Shown in pieces: positions 21,369-33,560 of a DNA stretch of 64,000 nucleotides. Location: contig JAWZYU010000009.1 in the NCBI GenBank assembly GCA_038380435.1, positions 61,595,901 through 61,659,900 of the forward strand. The letters are read 5' to 3'. Made by a program: the position numbers and the translations under genes. The DNA comes from Ryuthela nishihirai (taxonomy: Eukaryota; Arthropoda; Arachnida; Araneae; Heptathelidae). Under the pieces are notes generated by a model. That model was not told where the DNA came from. It saw only the letters and a list, made by a program, of their open reading frames with translations, and searched no databases. The stretch's first letter is position 1; each line of letters starts with the position of its first letter.

Positions 21369-22082
21369 TTGCTTCAATATTATTTTGCAACCTAATTTAG
21401 CATCTTTCCATTGCACATATTTTAAGCATTAAAGAAAGAACCACAATTTTATTTGCTTTACATTTCTAAAAACTTTCTAGTGCACTTTTCAAATGTTTTT
21501 CACCCACAAAAATTAGGCATTCCTATTTCGATCTTAATAAAAAAAAGTGTAGATTATTGATCCTGTTCTATTTCTTAACTGGATATCGGGTGTTGAAAGA
21601 AAGTATATATATATAATTAAAACGAAAGGAATAGTTTTAAAAAACTTCTGAGATATTTTAGCTGCCCTCAATATACTCATTCGTGATTGCTGGTCACAGC
21701 AAAAGGTTTACTCGCAGCTTTAAATCTAGTTCCTGAGCAAGTTATATATGCAGCAGTCATTTTTATATTTTGTTTGCGTCGCAATATATTTAAAAGACCT
21801 TTCTTTTGTAGCTTTTAGTACTATCATTATTTTTATACGGTGGAGGTTAAGAATAAAAAACTTTAGGATCTAGATATTCTCAAAGTTTAGAACCCAATAA
21901 ACTTTTCAATATTTAAAATACTGCGAAAGGTGTTATAACAAAAAAATTAATAAGTTATAATTAAATTTCTGAGCCATAAAAATATAATTCATTGTAATAT
22001 TGCTTGAAACGGAAATGTTGATATATTACTATAAAATAGCATTATAATATTTATTTAAATGTGAGTATCTACAGATTAACTG

Positions 22083-22362
22083 GGGTGGGATTAGCTCAGT
22101 TCGTAGCCCGACACGCTCGTAATTTGGCGTTTCCCGGTTCGAGTCGTATGCCTGCGTCAAGATTTTAATCTGCTAGTTTCCACTCTGATGAGAAGGTTGG
22201 GGAAAGGGATCCACTGGACAGATATTAGAAGACATATGGTAGCTTCCTGTCTAGGATATCCAGCATGATAAATCTCAACGCTGGCCCAGGTGAAACTTGA
22301 ACCAAGGAACTGCAGATTAGTAGCCTGGCGCGAAACTGACGTTCAGAGGTAAAACAACCCAA
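22083..22362. repeat. SINE-A with internal inversion
   Basis: A plus-strand head (22083-22170: GGGTGGGATTAGCTCAG, GCTCGTAATTTGG) is followed by antisense middle DNA (22188-22270: GAGAAGGTTGGGGAAAGGG) and an antisense head (22268-22340: AAATCTCAACGCTGGCCCAG, GAACTGCAGATTAGTAGCC). It ends with a plus-strand tail (GTTCAGAGGTAAAACAACCC). This is either an inversion within one copy or two overlapping insertions. Confidence 0.75.
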
Positions 22363-23009
22363 TTAAATATACAGTCGAATGACTCACATATTCTCTCTTG
22401 TCGTTGCTTTACTAGTGAGGGAGGTAAAGGATATTTTTTGGAAAATTCGTTGGAGACATCTAAATTTCTAATATCCATTAATTCCGTTATATGTTAGGAA
22501 CAAGTAAATATTCTGACGTATAAAGATGATTATCCATAAGAGTTGCTAAATTTCTACCTTTTATCAAACTTGCTCAGGAACTAGGATTTGACTCTGAAAA
22601 CGTCTTTGAGGTATTAGTAACATATCAAAAATTTATATCCTAGTCAAATATATGTCGAATCAAAAATTAAGATGTCTTGCGGAGCTTAGGAAACTTTGGA
22701 TTCACATCAAAATTTTCCGGAATTTAGAAGTTTCTGGTTTTTCGAAACTTATTGTACTAAATCTCACCTTTAAACGTCGATATGAATGCTAGTTTTTTTT
22801 TTTACCTAGTTAGGATGCAAACCCATGACTACTAATCATTTGTAATGCGCGCCCAACTTAGATTATATGGCACATGAAAGATAGAATTTTAGCCACTTCC
22901 AATTAGTATACTAAAGATATATGGTAGGAATGTCTCTATTCAGACATAAGAAAATACAGCATTAGCAGTTATATAATATTTTATAACTGCTAATAACTGC
23001 TTTATAACT

Positions 23010-23054
23010 GTGGCTCTGCTAACGCTTTATACCATAAAGCGTTAGCAGAGCCAC
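23010..23054. repeat. Perfect 21-bp hairpin
   Basis: GTGGCTCTGCTAACGCTTTA plus T, a 3-base loop (ACC), then the exact reverse complement. A second 12-bp hairpin (TTAGCAGTTATA / TATAACTGCTAA) lies 20-50 bp upstream and shares the TTAGCAG string. Confidence 0.9.
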
Positions 23055-23319
23055 CAGTGATTTCACTTGAATTTACTCCGCCGTTCCTCCTTTTGCCTGC
23101 ACATTCTTTTAATCTAACTGTTTCTAACTACTTTAGTCGGTTTTATTGCGATTGTCGTTTCCATTACAGGCTGTAATCTGGTTTCGTATATTAAAAACGT
23201 TAACCCAATATAATGTGTACGAATGATTGTTCATCAATGAAAAAGAGCGATTCAGTCCTATCGTGTTCATTTCGCCCCGGTGTCTTCCAGCATAATGAGA
23301 ATGTTCTTCCCCTAACTGG

Positions 23320-23706
23320 GTTGGGTTGGGTTGTTTTACCTCTGAGCGGCACTTTTTTGCACACCATGGGCTAAATGGCCAGGTCACATGGACCCCGAAG
23401 GCTCAGAGAAGGTTGGGGGAGGGGACCCACTGGAACAGCTGTTGGGAGACAGATGGTAGCCTCCCGTCAAGGCCATCCAGCGTGTTCTTTAACGTGCACA
23501 GGGTATGGCTCTCCCGCACACGGGGCCACGGCTTAACGTCCCATCCGACGGACGGCGGCCTTTCCAAGCCCATCGGTGTCCCCTACTGACCGTGGGCAGG
23601 GCGGGGAATTTTGCGGAGATAAATCTCAACACTGACCCAGCTGGGACTCGAACCTGGGAACTACAGATTACGAGCCTGGCGCGCTACCGACTGAGCCACC
23701 CCGCCC
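23320..23706 (-). repeat. SINE-A, full length with target-site duplication
   Basis: This intact antisense copy runs from GTTGGGTTGGGTTG to GAGCCACCCCGCCCC. It is flanked by a perfect 14-bp duplication CTTCCCCTAACTGG at 23306-23319 and 23707-23720, showing retrotransposition by target-primed insertion. It is very close in sequence to the copy at 42633, so likely young. The overlapping frames of about 80 codons are not host genes. Confidence 0.95.
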
Positions 23707-24011
23707 CTTCCCCTAACTGGAACGCTTTGTCTGGATGTCGTGTGCATTGACAAGAAAAATCTTTACAATATGCAAAGAACCTTCCACGCTGTTTAAATCA
23801 ATAAACATAATTTGTCAGTATACGAGTAATTAAATTATTATATTATATTAAAATGCAGTCGTGGCAGATAATACAAGCTTTAAGTCTATCAAAAGCAACA
23901 AAGGACATGACTATAAAGATAACGTTACAGATTTTCGATAGGCCTTAATAACACAGCCCGTGAATGAAAAATAAATTTGAGATATACCAATCATATCATA
24001 ATCACAATAAT

Positions 24012-24154
24012 CAGTCTGGTGCTATAGGAACACAAGATATTACGTGTCATTAGGAGATAGTGGACACGACAAATGGTATTCAGCTAAAACCATTCTCTCC
24101 TGTATTCTATACCTGCCTAAAAGTGACTCCTAATATGTGAACTGAAAGAGCAAC
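24012..24154 (+). repeat. 143-bp direct repeat, copy 1
   Basis: It begins TCTGGTGCTATAGGAACACA and ends GTGAACTGAAAGAGCAAC. Copy 2 lies about 446 bp downstream with roughly a dozen differences. No frame or family was recognised. Confidence 0.8.
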
Positions 24155-24458
24155 CAAAAGTTTATTTACCTTTTAGAATCCTGCTTTGCAACTCTGAAAC
24201 GTATATTCCTAATGTCTCACATATGCTCTCTTGTCACTGCTTTACAATGAGGGAGGTAGTAAAATTTTCTTCTACTCATATTGCAATATTCCTAGCCCTA
24301 TTCATATGCGCAAGTGGCGTCTGCACTGAAATGAGAACTTGTTCGTGTTTTCATCCTTCTTGCTCAATTGAAAATGAACCCGTTAATTAAAAGGTGTCAC
24401 GACATTCGACAGTTAAGCATTTGTTTTGAGTGATCTCTAAACTCGGAAAATTTGTTTT

Positions 24459-24600
24459 AGCCTGGTGCTATAGGAACACAAAATATTACGTGTCATCAGG
24501 AGATCGTGGACACGACAATTGTTTTTCAGCTGAAACTTATTTCTCCTGTATTCTATACCTGCCTCAAAGTGACTCCTAATATGTGAACTGAAAGAGCAAC
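24459..24600 (+). repeat. 143-bp direct repeat, copy 2
   Basis: It begins CCTGGTGCTATAGGAACACA and ends at the same AAAGAGCAAC. The unit between copies contains CTCACATATGCTCTCTTGTC, also found in altered form at 22385, which hints at a larger interspersed family. Confidence 0.8.
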
Positions 24601-25116
24601 AAAATATTTATTGATTAGTTAGCGATTATTATGTTAACATACGTCATTAGAAAAAAAACAGCTATTAAATATTCTACGTTATGAAGTAAAACATCTGACA
24701 TTTTTTCTTAGTTTGCATATAAGGGTCGTTAAGGTGAAAAGTGGACGTCGGAAATTAAGTCCAATTCATTTATCTGTTCAAATTCACCATATCTATTGAT
24801 ATTGGTTTCAGCATAAAAATAGAACCTGATACCTTCTTTCCTAGAAAGACTTCGACTACTGAGTGAGGAAATATGTGACAATGCACTACACCTCTTCATC
24901 CGACTTCTATTTCGCCATTTTCTTGACTTTTTTAGGGACCCAGAAATGTGAAACTTTAATGCTAGAATTAAAGGAAGACTATTCCAGGAATTACAAACGA
25001 TACGTGTTCAACCTTGTTGTCGTTTGTATCAGTATGGAAGCGGAAACTGTGGTGCATCTAAACAACCTTTTTTTTCAAAGGTCTTGACCGTTTCAACTTT
25101 ATATTTCTTCCTTTAA

Positions 25117-25370
25117 AAGGGGTAAAGAGTTGGCTCAGTCGTTAGCGCCAGGCTCATAATCTTCTTATTCAAGGTTCGAGTTTCACCTGTGAAAGCACTG
25201 AGATTTGTTTCCACTAAACCCTCACCTGCCCTCGGTCAGAAAACAAAAACTGATAGAGTCTCCTAACAGCTGTACAGTGAGTCCCTTTCCCACAATCTTC
25301 TCTTATCCCTTGAGACACTTTAGCCTATTTTGTGCAAAAAAAGTGCCACCCAGAGGTAAACCAAACCAAC
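25117..25370 (+). repeat. SINE-A, old, internally deleted
   Basis: The head GAGTTGGCTCAGTCGTTAGC and CTCATAATC has an anticodon-like CAT, closer to tRNA-Met than the young copies. It has lost the central GGATGGGACGTTAAGCC region and ends CACCCAGAGGTAAACCAAACC. Confidence 0.8.
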
Positions 25371-25817
25371 TTACCTACAAAATGCCCATATTTTCGCAAT
25401 ATCGTTGCGAGTTGATGATGTCACAACTATCCAGAAACGCAATCAATACAAGACGGAATCAAATTAAAACACCAGCTTATAGCACATTGTTCAACTTTTG
25501 ATGCTTCCATACGGGGATTACTTGCAATCCAGATAGCGTCTCTTATGTTCAAGTCGATACTTGACACTGATTCTGATGTCGGTGAGCTTCTTCTATGTGT
25601 GCCAGTTTCTCTGTGATCGGACTCAAAAATCACTCAGTGCATTACCCAGATATAGAGAGTTTTCTATTTTTCATTTGAACGGCAGTTATATCTACACCAT
25701 TATTGCTTTGATTTGTTCAGACGAATACATTAACCTGTGCATTCTTTTAAAAATGTAGCAAATTATTTTAAATTTTCATTCTGAAATTAATATGGTACGT
25801 TTTAATTAAACATTTTT

Positions 25818-25861
25818 CACTATGAAAAACGTATAAATTAATTTATGCGTTTTTCATAGTG
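25818..25861. mobile_element. 44-bp near-perfect palindrome
   Basis: CACTATGAAAAACGTATAAA plus TT is joined without a loop to its reverse complement, with one mismatch. It looks like two transposon terminal repeats fused head to head. Confidence 0.75.
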
Positions 25862-25869
25862 TGACTTGT

Positions 25870-27340
25870 CTGAATTTAATTATTCTTGATGTTAATTACA
25901 ATGAGCAGAAATAATTTAATAGATTTGAAAAGCATGTAAATGACAGATGACGGAAAAATTTAAAGTTCATGGAAAATAAACACTTCTGCTTAAAAAAATA
26001 TTTTAATTCTCAAAACCCACATTCATATACTTTTATACTGCCTTTATTAAACGAAATTTACATAAAAGAAAAAAATAACTTACTTTTTTTCTCCTTTTAC
26101 TTTTACATGAAACTTATATACCATTTTAGAAATATATTTTTCTTACTGCTTTCCATTTAGAAACGAAATTCGTCCATTGACATGGTTCATATTTTTTCCT
26201 TACTCGCTTATTTTACTCTCTGCATTGCAATTCAGCGATTTGCATAAATCATTTTGGCAGAATATGACTAATGAATATTTTCATCATACATCTCTTACAA
26301 GTTTAAACATCAGACAATTGAAGTCAAGCCTCTGAAGTGAAGACAGATAAAAAAAAGTCTATGAAGAGAGCAGATCGCCGGCTGAAACATAAGTAAGCAG
26401 AACATACTTTCGGGCGGAAAAAAACTGCGAACTTGCTCAACGAAATATCAAGAGAGATTTTTCTCTAGATTTTAACGTTTAGATGATACAGAAAATAATG
26501 AATAAAATATGAAAGTCTCCCTCACCTTTTTTATTTTCACTATGACATGCATTTCTGCTTCAATATATTTCATTTAAGTTTCTATTTCTACTCTGACATC
26601 AGCACGTGTTAAAAATTTATCTCTTAGTAACTGCCTTATTTATACTTATTCAGCAGGCAATCTCATCTGTTTTTGCAATATTGCAGGTACTACAGATGGT
26701 GCAATGTCACACAGATAGCGAAGGGTGAACTTTTATACGAGTCTGACGTTTTTTAAGTATGAATATATGTATTTTTCTACATTGACCTTATCACTTTATG
26801 TTAGAAAAAGCAAAAAATACATTTCCACAGATTTATAACATGTAGATTATATTTTCTCTGAGGATATAAATCGAAAGACTTTTCACTAGTGAAAACAAAA
26901 GCATGAATTAAAAAAAATATTATTGCTTTGAATTATTATTCTGATTGGAAAACGCTTTAGTTCCATGTCACAAAAGGAAAAATTCAACAGGGAAAGAGAT
27001 ACGAATAAATCAAGATTTTGTTCTTGTTTTCAATCTGGTTCAGACAAATGTCAAGTCCTTTCAAATTCTTTACCACTTATTTCATCTCGCTTAGTATAAT
27101 AAACTGAAATTCCTGGATTGTCTCGGGACTTGTCGAGGATTAACAAAGGATTACTATTTTAAATGATGGATCATTATTGAGGAACTTGGGCCAGAAAAGG
27201 AAGGGCAAAATAGTGGTTTGAAATTCATAGCTTTAGACTTATTCAGTTAGTAATGATATCAATCTAATGTTAGTAATAATTAATCTAAGGAGCTAGTGTA
27301 GGAGTGACATATTCGCTGCATTAAAAATATACTCTATATT
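25870..27340. other. AT-rich spacer, nothing recognised
   Basis: Short frames (for example 25969-26160) are Lys/Phe/Tyr-rich and follow base composition. No known repeat was seen. Confidence 0.55.
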
Positions 27341-27344
27341 CTTG

Positions 27345-27486
27345 ATAGGAGGCTTCCATCTGTCTCCTAAAGCTATCTAATAGAATTCTCTTCTCTTTTT
27401 TGAACTTTTGGGATCTTTGTAATCTGGCCATTTAGCCCATTGTGTGCACAAAATTATCTCTCAAAGGCAAAGTAATCCAACCCAAC
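27345..27486 (+). repeat. SINE-A, 3' third, old
   Basis: GGAGGCTTCCATCTGTCTCC, TGGCCATTTAGCCCATTGTG and a (C)CCAACCCAACT end remain. It is heavily diverged in between. Confidence 0.8.
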
Positions 27487-27782
27487 TCTTCTCATGAAAG
27501 GAATGAATACTTCATTTATCTCATAGTCTCGAAATATAACTAAGGAGAGTTAATAGCCTTTGAATGCGACTAATCAATTTATAGTTGTACAGTTACGCAC
27601 ATTTTTTCTCTCTCTTCATAGAGTACTTAATTTTCATTATCTCTCTTTAATAATTTCAGATATGGAAATTTGCATTAATTCTTTAACATTGCCACTTCAA
27701 TATGTGCAGATGTTATTTTACGATGCCATTAAACACTAAGGTGACTAAATAAGCTTAGTCTAAAGAAGTAAGTTACCATTTA

Positions 27783-27950
27783 CCTGAAGATAAAACAAAA
27801 CTTCTGAATAAAAGTTTCGGTTCCGAAAATGCCGCAGCAAATTAATATTCTGCCTACGTTGATGTAAGACCCAAGTCCTAAGTTAGTAGTAGTCATGATC
27901 AGGGCATCACCTGAGTCCAGGAATTCCCCGGCCACTTTCCAACTTTTGAG
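27783..27950 (-). CDS. Candidate single exon, hydrophobic, unknown gene
   Basis: The minus-strand frame reads SWKVAGEFLDSGDALIMTTT, then LGLGSYINVGRILICCGIFG and TETFIQKFCFIFR. It ends exactly at CTTCAG|GTAAAT, a good 5' splice donor. Codon third positions look richer in G/C than the surrounding DNA, and the product has one likely membrane segment (GRILICCGIFG area). A splice acceptor is unclear; AG sites occur just upstream of the SWKVAG codons. I do not recognise the family. It could be a chance frame or a fragment of an old gene. Confidence 0.3.
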
Positions 27951-28501
27951 GCCCGTATCCAAAATGACATTTAAATGTCGTTATTATTTACGAATGTTTC
28001 AAAATCTATTTTGGCAAAATCTACATGGAAAATTTACTCTTCAAGTAGCTGCTTGTCATAGAGCTCCGATCGAAGCTGTGTTAGTATAATTTGACATAGA
28101 GAAGGTATTTAGAGAAGGTATTGTAAGTACGATGAGACCTCAACATAAATGCAACACCAGGAAAGAAACTTCCATGACATCCGAAGCTCGTTTAAAAAAG
28201 CAATCATCACTTTTATTAAATCGCACCTTTTACTGTTGTATCTAACATAATAATTAACATGTGTCTAAACTTGAGGACCAAGCCAAACGATCATCCTCTC
28301 CTGGTCATGAGAGTTAAGACTACGATTTGTAGATTATGTCATTCAATTGCATCAAAACTGGAAACATCTTCATATTTAACATTTAGGTAACCTAATTAAA
28401 ATATCTGCTTGAGTTATCGGAGGTGAAATAACTTCTAAGTGCTTTTACTCTTAACTGATTGAACACGACACTTTGTTAAATCTATTATTTGAGAATATAA
28501 A

Positions 28502-28833
28502 GCTAGGTTGTTTTATCTCTAAGCGACACTTTATTGAGCACAATGGGCTAAATGACCAAATCACAAAGACCCCAAGAGCTCAGAGAAGTTTGGGAAAAGG
28601 GATCCACTGTACAGCAATTAGGACACAGATGTAAGTCTTCTGTCAAGGCAATCAGGCATGTTTTTTCCGTGCACAGAGCATGGCTTTCATGTATACGGGG
28701 CCATGTCTTAATGTCCCAGGCTGTCTTTCAAAGCTCATCGGTGTGTCTTATATAGGGCAGGGTGGAGGGTTAGCAAAGATAAATCTTAATTCCGGCAGAA
28801 TTGGAAATCGAACTTGAAAACTGGAGATTATAA
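28502..28833 (-). repeat. SINE-A, nearly full length, old
   Basis: The antisense order is kept from GGTTGTTTTATCTCTAAGCG through CTCAGAGAAGTTTGGG, GTGCACAGAGCATGGC and GGGCAGGGTGGAGGG to a worn head (GAAATCGAACTTGAAAACTG). It has many substitutions. Confidence 0.85.
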
Positions 28834-28944
28834 AAAGTACTTCTTCGGTATAAAAAATATTTCATCTAGGAATCTTCTCAATACACACAAATGGCGAATA
28901 CGTTCATTGATTAAAATGCAGTGTTGCATTGTTTTAGCCAATAT

Positions 28945-29060
28945 ATTGTACACAACACATTTACATATATGGTAACTAAAATGAGCAACGAATCAGACCA
29001 ACAGCGTTAACTCGTAGATGTTTATCTGAAGTTTGAAATGGGCCCTACACTACACGCTGC
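28945..29060 (+). repeat. Interspersed repeat F, copy 2
   Basis: This is the partner of 6683-6815: TACACAACACATTTACATAT, TAACTAAAATGAGCAACGAA and TAGATGTTTATCTGAAGTTT in the same order. Confidence 0.55.
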
Positions 29061-29069
29061 CGCCATGCT

Positions 29070-31175
29070 CTCACGCTATTCTCGTAAGAGGAGTGTTCGG
29101 AATTCCAGACAACTCTGAAATTAACATCCACGAGGTAACATGACCGAAGTGTAATAGCCTCAGCGATGTTTCAAGGGTCATGCTGTCAGGACTACTGCTC
29201 TTGCTGTAATTATATGGACACTATGTGTGGCTCAGCACTTCCCACAGTTATTACAGTAATTAATAGTGGGACGCAGGAGACTAAATGTCGCTATTTGCTT
29301 TGGGTTTCGCACACATTATTAGCTGATGCGATACACCTGTGTAGATACTCACCTATTAAACCAGAGATAGAAAGTTATTAGCTTCAAGCAGTGGTGAAAT
29401 GTTACACAGAACATATACAAGTAAACACCGCATGTGTTGAATCCGCCCACTTGGATGAAGAAATGTCTTAAAGAGAACTATCTATATTTTTGAAGTGAGA
29501 ATAATTTTTTGTTATAAATGGTGAATAATGTGGAAAATATTTCTTTCAGAAAGCAGAATGTTTGAATGTCACATACAGTAAACAGTCTTGGAAAAAATCA
29601 TTCTATCAATATGAAAATCCACGAAAAGAAATTTTTGTTTTACATAAGTCATATTACATTTAGGACTGCAAATATATCGCCTCTTCAACTGAAGGAGAAC
29701 TATTTATTTAGATACTCTTTTGAATTTTGGTTACATAGCACGAAAAACAAGTTTGCATCAGAAATACTGAATATACATTTCTGAATTATTCAAATTGATT
29801 GCCAGTGAATTACTCAAATAACTTCTAAAACATATTATGATGACAAATATATTTTACTTATGATTTTAAGAAGCACATCGTGTTTTCTTATTTACGATAT
29901 TTGTATAAGGGTAATATTTCTCAATGCCAACTACATTCAATACAGCGAAGGCTTTGTGCAGGTGTATTGACTCGCTGAAATGAAATGATGAAAATTCCTG
30001 TTTTTCTTCCACCTGGCAAATGCAACATAGGATGAGAGAGACAAAAAAAAAGGAACTTAAAACTATATTGCTTTTCACTGTATATTGAACTATTCTGATA
30101 CTGTAATATTACTAAAAATATTCAGAATACATACTAAAATGTGTATAATAATCTATCGGATTATTCGTTATATAAGGCTACGTCTGTTGTTGCTGCTACT
30201 GTACATAGTTGCTGTGGTGGAACTGATGATGCATGCAATAAAAGATACATCTGAAAAATCGATACAGTTGCTCTGAGAAAGAGCAACTGCTTCTTCTCTG
30301 TTATTGCCTTATCAAAATGTTATTAAAATCATGTTTATTGTATTTTTAATGGCACATTATGCGTTTCAGTGACAGCTAAGCATTAATTATGGTCCCGTGT
30401 GAGAGAAAGCGTTGCTAAGAGGAACCACAAGGTCTATGTTCTAGAATGTCAAGTTTCACAAAGTGGGTGTATTAGTTTCAATCATCGAAGATATTTTAAA
30501 CATACAACAATACATTAACAAAATGATGGTCCAGTTGCCCTGTCATTCCTTGCATAGAAAACTGGTTCTAATGTGAAACAGATAATTTGTTCTGTAGGAT
30601 TTCTGGACGATTCTAAGAATGTCTGAAGGCCAGAAAACACACTCCATCGGCTAGATGGATTTTTTAGCTGAGAAATAATCTAATCCCAACTTTAACATCA
30701 TTTTAGTATTATGTATTCAGTGAGCAGCTATGAGCTTTTGATAATAACTGTTTGGGTGCTAACCTACAGGTTGATGCTAGCAAGATGGTTCTGTCACAGG
30801 TAGCATGAGGGTTATCTCGTGATTATTTTTTATTATTAGGAGCAGTAAACAACCCCTACCTATGGGATTGGTGGTTTGTATCATCGTATTTAAAATCCTT
30901 ATACAGGACATGACAGCACGAAACAGTATGTCTGATTTTCGCGATACGAACACCTTAAAAAACAATCTTAAGAGTATTTACGATGTTTATTTCCACAACT
31001 ATTTTCCTCCTTATGAATACTTATTTATGTTTAGTGCCCATCTAACATTATGCTATAACTAAAACACATATAATAATGAAAAGTATTATTTCCCAATTAA
31101 AATGCTTCCCTATCAAAACAAATACCTTCCTAGAAGGATTATTTTTACTTGGCATTTGCGGTATGGGAATGTAGG
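29070..31175. other. Spacer, nothing firmly recognised
   Basis: A Cys-containing frame at 29166-29381 (MFQGSCCQDYCSCCNYMDTM) has no signal peptide or spacing typical of a peptide family and is probably chance. No repeat family was recognised. Confidence 0.5.
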
Positions 31176-31179
31176 GCTA

Positions 31180-31390
31180 AATCTAGGGAAAGACTATCTG
31201 TTCCCCCTTTGAGAATACTAGTAAGGGTAATGGAGTCTAAAAGTATTTAAAACATATGCATAATTCACTCATATTTCAATGGAAACTGCAATAGAAATCC
31301 AATCTCTTGAACCCACTCTAGTATTATTTTTTCCGTCTCTATCTAACCACTTGTCCCCCTCCCCCACTTTATTATTTTTCTAGATCCGGA
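31180..31390 (-). repeat. Family C copy, antisense
   Basis: It holds CCCCCTTTGAGAATACTAGT, AAGGGTAATGGAG, AAAACATATGCATAA and, at the far end, TAGATCCGGACCT. This is the reverse order of the copies at 43812 and 52290. Confidence 0.65.
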
Positions 31391-31970
31391 CCTAATGGAT
31401 TTCAATCACTAAAGACTGATTTACCCTACCAGCGGCAGCTTCAAATGATAAAAGTCAGTTCAATTAAAGGTGCATTATTATGGTAAATTTGTTATTTGAA
31501 TATATACATACATATTATTGATAGTTTGGCAGAAGATGACTGATCTGAAGTTTTTTCTTCATGATTTTCTTCTGATGACGGTCAACGCTTTTCGCAAACC
31601 TCCACAGTTTCAACACGAACGCTACAGAAAGCCTTGTAAGGTTGAAAATTTCAAATGTTAGAAGCTTTTACAGTTAATACGCTGCTCACACCTTAACTAA
31701 GATTATAAACACGTCCTTCCAATACTTTAATAGGTTTTTCGTCCTCTTCACCACATACCAAAAATATCGAATTTGCTCTTTGATATCGCATATCGTTGAA
31801 GAAAGTTTGAAATTTTGAAACAGATTAACTTTTTTTATAAAGATCTTCTGTGTCATCAAAATCTGGAGAAACAGTTGGACAAAAAGGAAACGTTTTTTTT
31901 TTCGCTTTCCAATATAATCCTGAGAGCTTTCAATCATTCTATAAAACGAATTATTGTATTAGGCATCACT
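31390..31970. other. AT-rich spacer
   Basis: The 83-codon minus frame at 31686-31937 is Lys/Phe-rich with no motif. It could be decayed C-terminal DNA of the relic at 31975-32350. Confidence 0.4.
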
Positions 31971-31974
31971 ATCT

Positions 31975-32350
31975 GATATCTGCTCGAGAAATGACACTAT
32001 AACTGGACAGAACATACTGTTAACGTGTTGTTGGACATTTAGTCTCTTCGATGCTGATGAAGGGAAGATATGGAGCCTTAGTTGAGGGCACTCCATACCA
32101 TGACATCAAGCATTGACAAATAGGCTTTTCTCGAATAGAGCGGATGTTCCCCTTCAATAACGCTTCGCCAGACATGGAATCATAGATCGTTTATGCATAG
32201 ACTGAACTTAAACTTCTGTGCTAGTCGCCATTCTTGAGGAAAAGATTACCCGTCTGTGAGTCGTCTCTTTCTGTAGAGGCGGAAGAGAAAGGGTACTCCA
32301 GCAATGGACGAAAGAGAACGAAAGATTACTTTGAAGCAAACGCCTACTGA
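31975..32350 (-). pseudogene. Possible Tc1-like transposase relic
   Basis: In one minus frame I read VWRSVIEGEHPLYSRK followed by VMVWSALN, then CHFSSRYQ. This resembles the RVWR...VMVWG...I block of Tc1-like transposases between the first and second catalytic Asp. Neither catalytic residue is clearly visible and stops are frequent. Assignment is tentative. Confidence 0.35.
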
Positions 32351-32649
32351 TAGTAGTATTTTAAATGAATTTTCACAAGGTTGCCTATAGTTCATATAAT
32401 CTCGCAGTGACTGAACCGTAGTTTAAGCCATCCACCTAATATGATAGTCCTCTTACTCTCTGCTGCATCTGGTGGCTTCTGATCTTTATCACTGGTGTGA
32501 GTGACTTCATTTCCCCACTGATTTAAACAACTCCTAACTGAACGTGCATCATGAGTGACACAGGAGTAATCTCACTCACTTGTTAAACATTCGGACTCGA
32601 TTAGAGCGTATCTTTCCCCGTTCAAAATCTTTAAGTGAGTGATTCGTCG

Positions 32650-33365
32650 ATGAATTCTGGTAATCTTACACCTTTAAAGTTTCCCATTTATTTAATAACC
32701 CCGCCTGAAAAGCATTCGAAGTGAAAATGGCGCATTTCTTTTTGCCCAGAATTTCTTCACTGATTTTATTGGAAAGTTATTTATTTGCACATAGTACGTA
32801 CGTCATGAAAAACGTGCATGCCAATATGAAACGGATCAATATAACATGCTATATTATAAAATATTATTTAGTTGATTATTTTTTACCTATATTTTAAAAA
32901 ACCTCCAAATATTTTACTTTCATTTGCTAAGGTATTGATTATTTCCCCATCAAGAATATTCTTACAGAAAAAATTGCAGAAATCTGTCAATAACAAATTG
33001 TCTTATGCAATTGTCCGTGAAAAAATATAATGATTTGAAATATTATACAATTATAATATCAGTAAAATAGGCTACGGATTCATTTTGTTATAACAACAGT
33101 TTTAAAATTGTACTTTTTATGAAATAGAAAAACAAAAATCGTTGTACAGAAGCGACGTCAGTGAATATGATGGCCCACTACATCATCGGCCTACCGAAGA
33201 TTCCCTCGATCCCTCGATAGATCAATACGCCTCTGAGGCCGATTATCAAACGATTTAATAAATACTTCCATGATAGACGATCTATGTCAGAACACTGATT
33301 GTAATGCTGGTTTCAGCATACAATCTAGTCTGCTGCACATAAAAGTAAATACATGCATGAAATAC
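32650..33365. other. AT-rich spacer
   Basis: Nothing recognised. Confidence 0.5.
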
Positions 33366-33369
33366 CAGG

Positions 33370-33560
33370 TGTTGTTAGCGTGTTTGACTACTGAATCAAA
33401 GGAACTAAGTTCCAGCCCCAGGAAAGGCATGGATGTTTCTTTATTCGCATTATCTTTCTGCTGTGTCTTGCCTTCCTCACATTTATTCTCTATGGCGTGT
33501 TAAAACTGGCAGGCTACTGTCAGGTCTGTGACAAGCAGTTGCTTGAGGGTTTTTATTATT
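33370..33560 (+). repeat. SINE-B, old
   Basis: GTTGTTAGCGTGTTTGACTA, AAGGCATGGATGTTTC, TTTCTGCTGTGTC, CTGTGACAAGCAGTTGCTTG and AGGG preserve the family order. The first part of the head is missing. Confidence 0.85.

Noticed and set aside
24012..24600. LTR pair of a short retrotransposon
   Set aside because: The copies do not start TG or end CA, and there is no primer site or 5-bp duplication.
25969..26160. Short Phe/Lys-rich frame as a small protein
   Set aside because: Composition is what AT-rich DNA gives by chance, with no supporting context.
29166..29381. Cys-rich secreted peptide
   Set aside because: No signal peptide, irregular Cys spacing, and no splice or precursor context.
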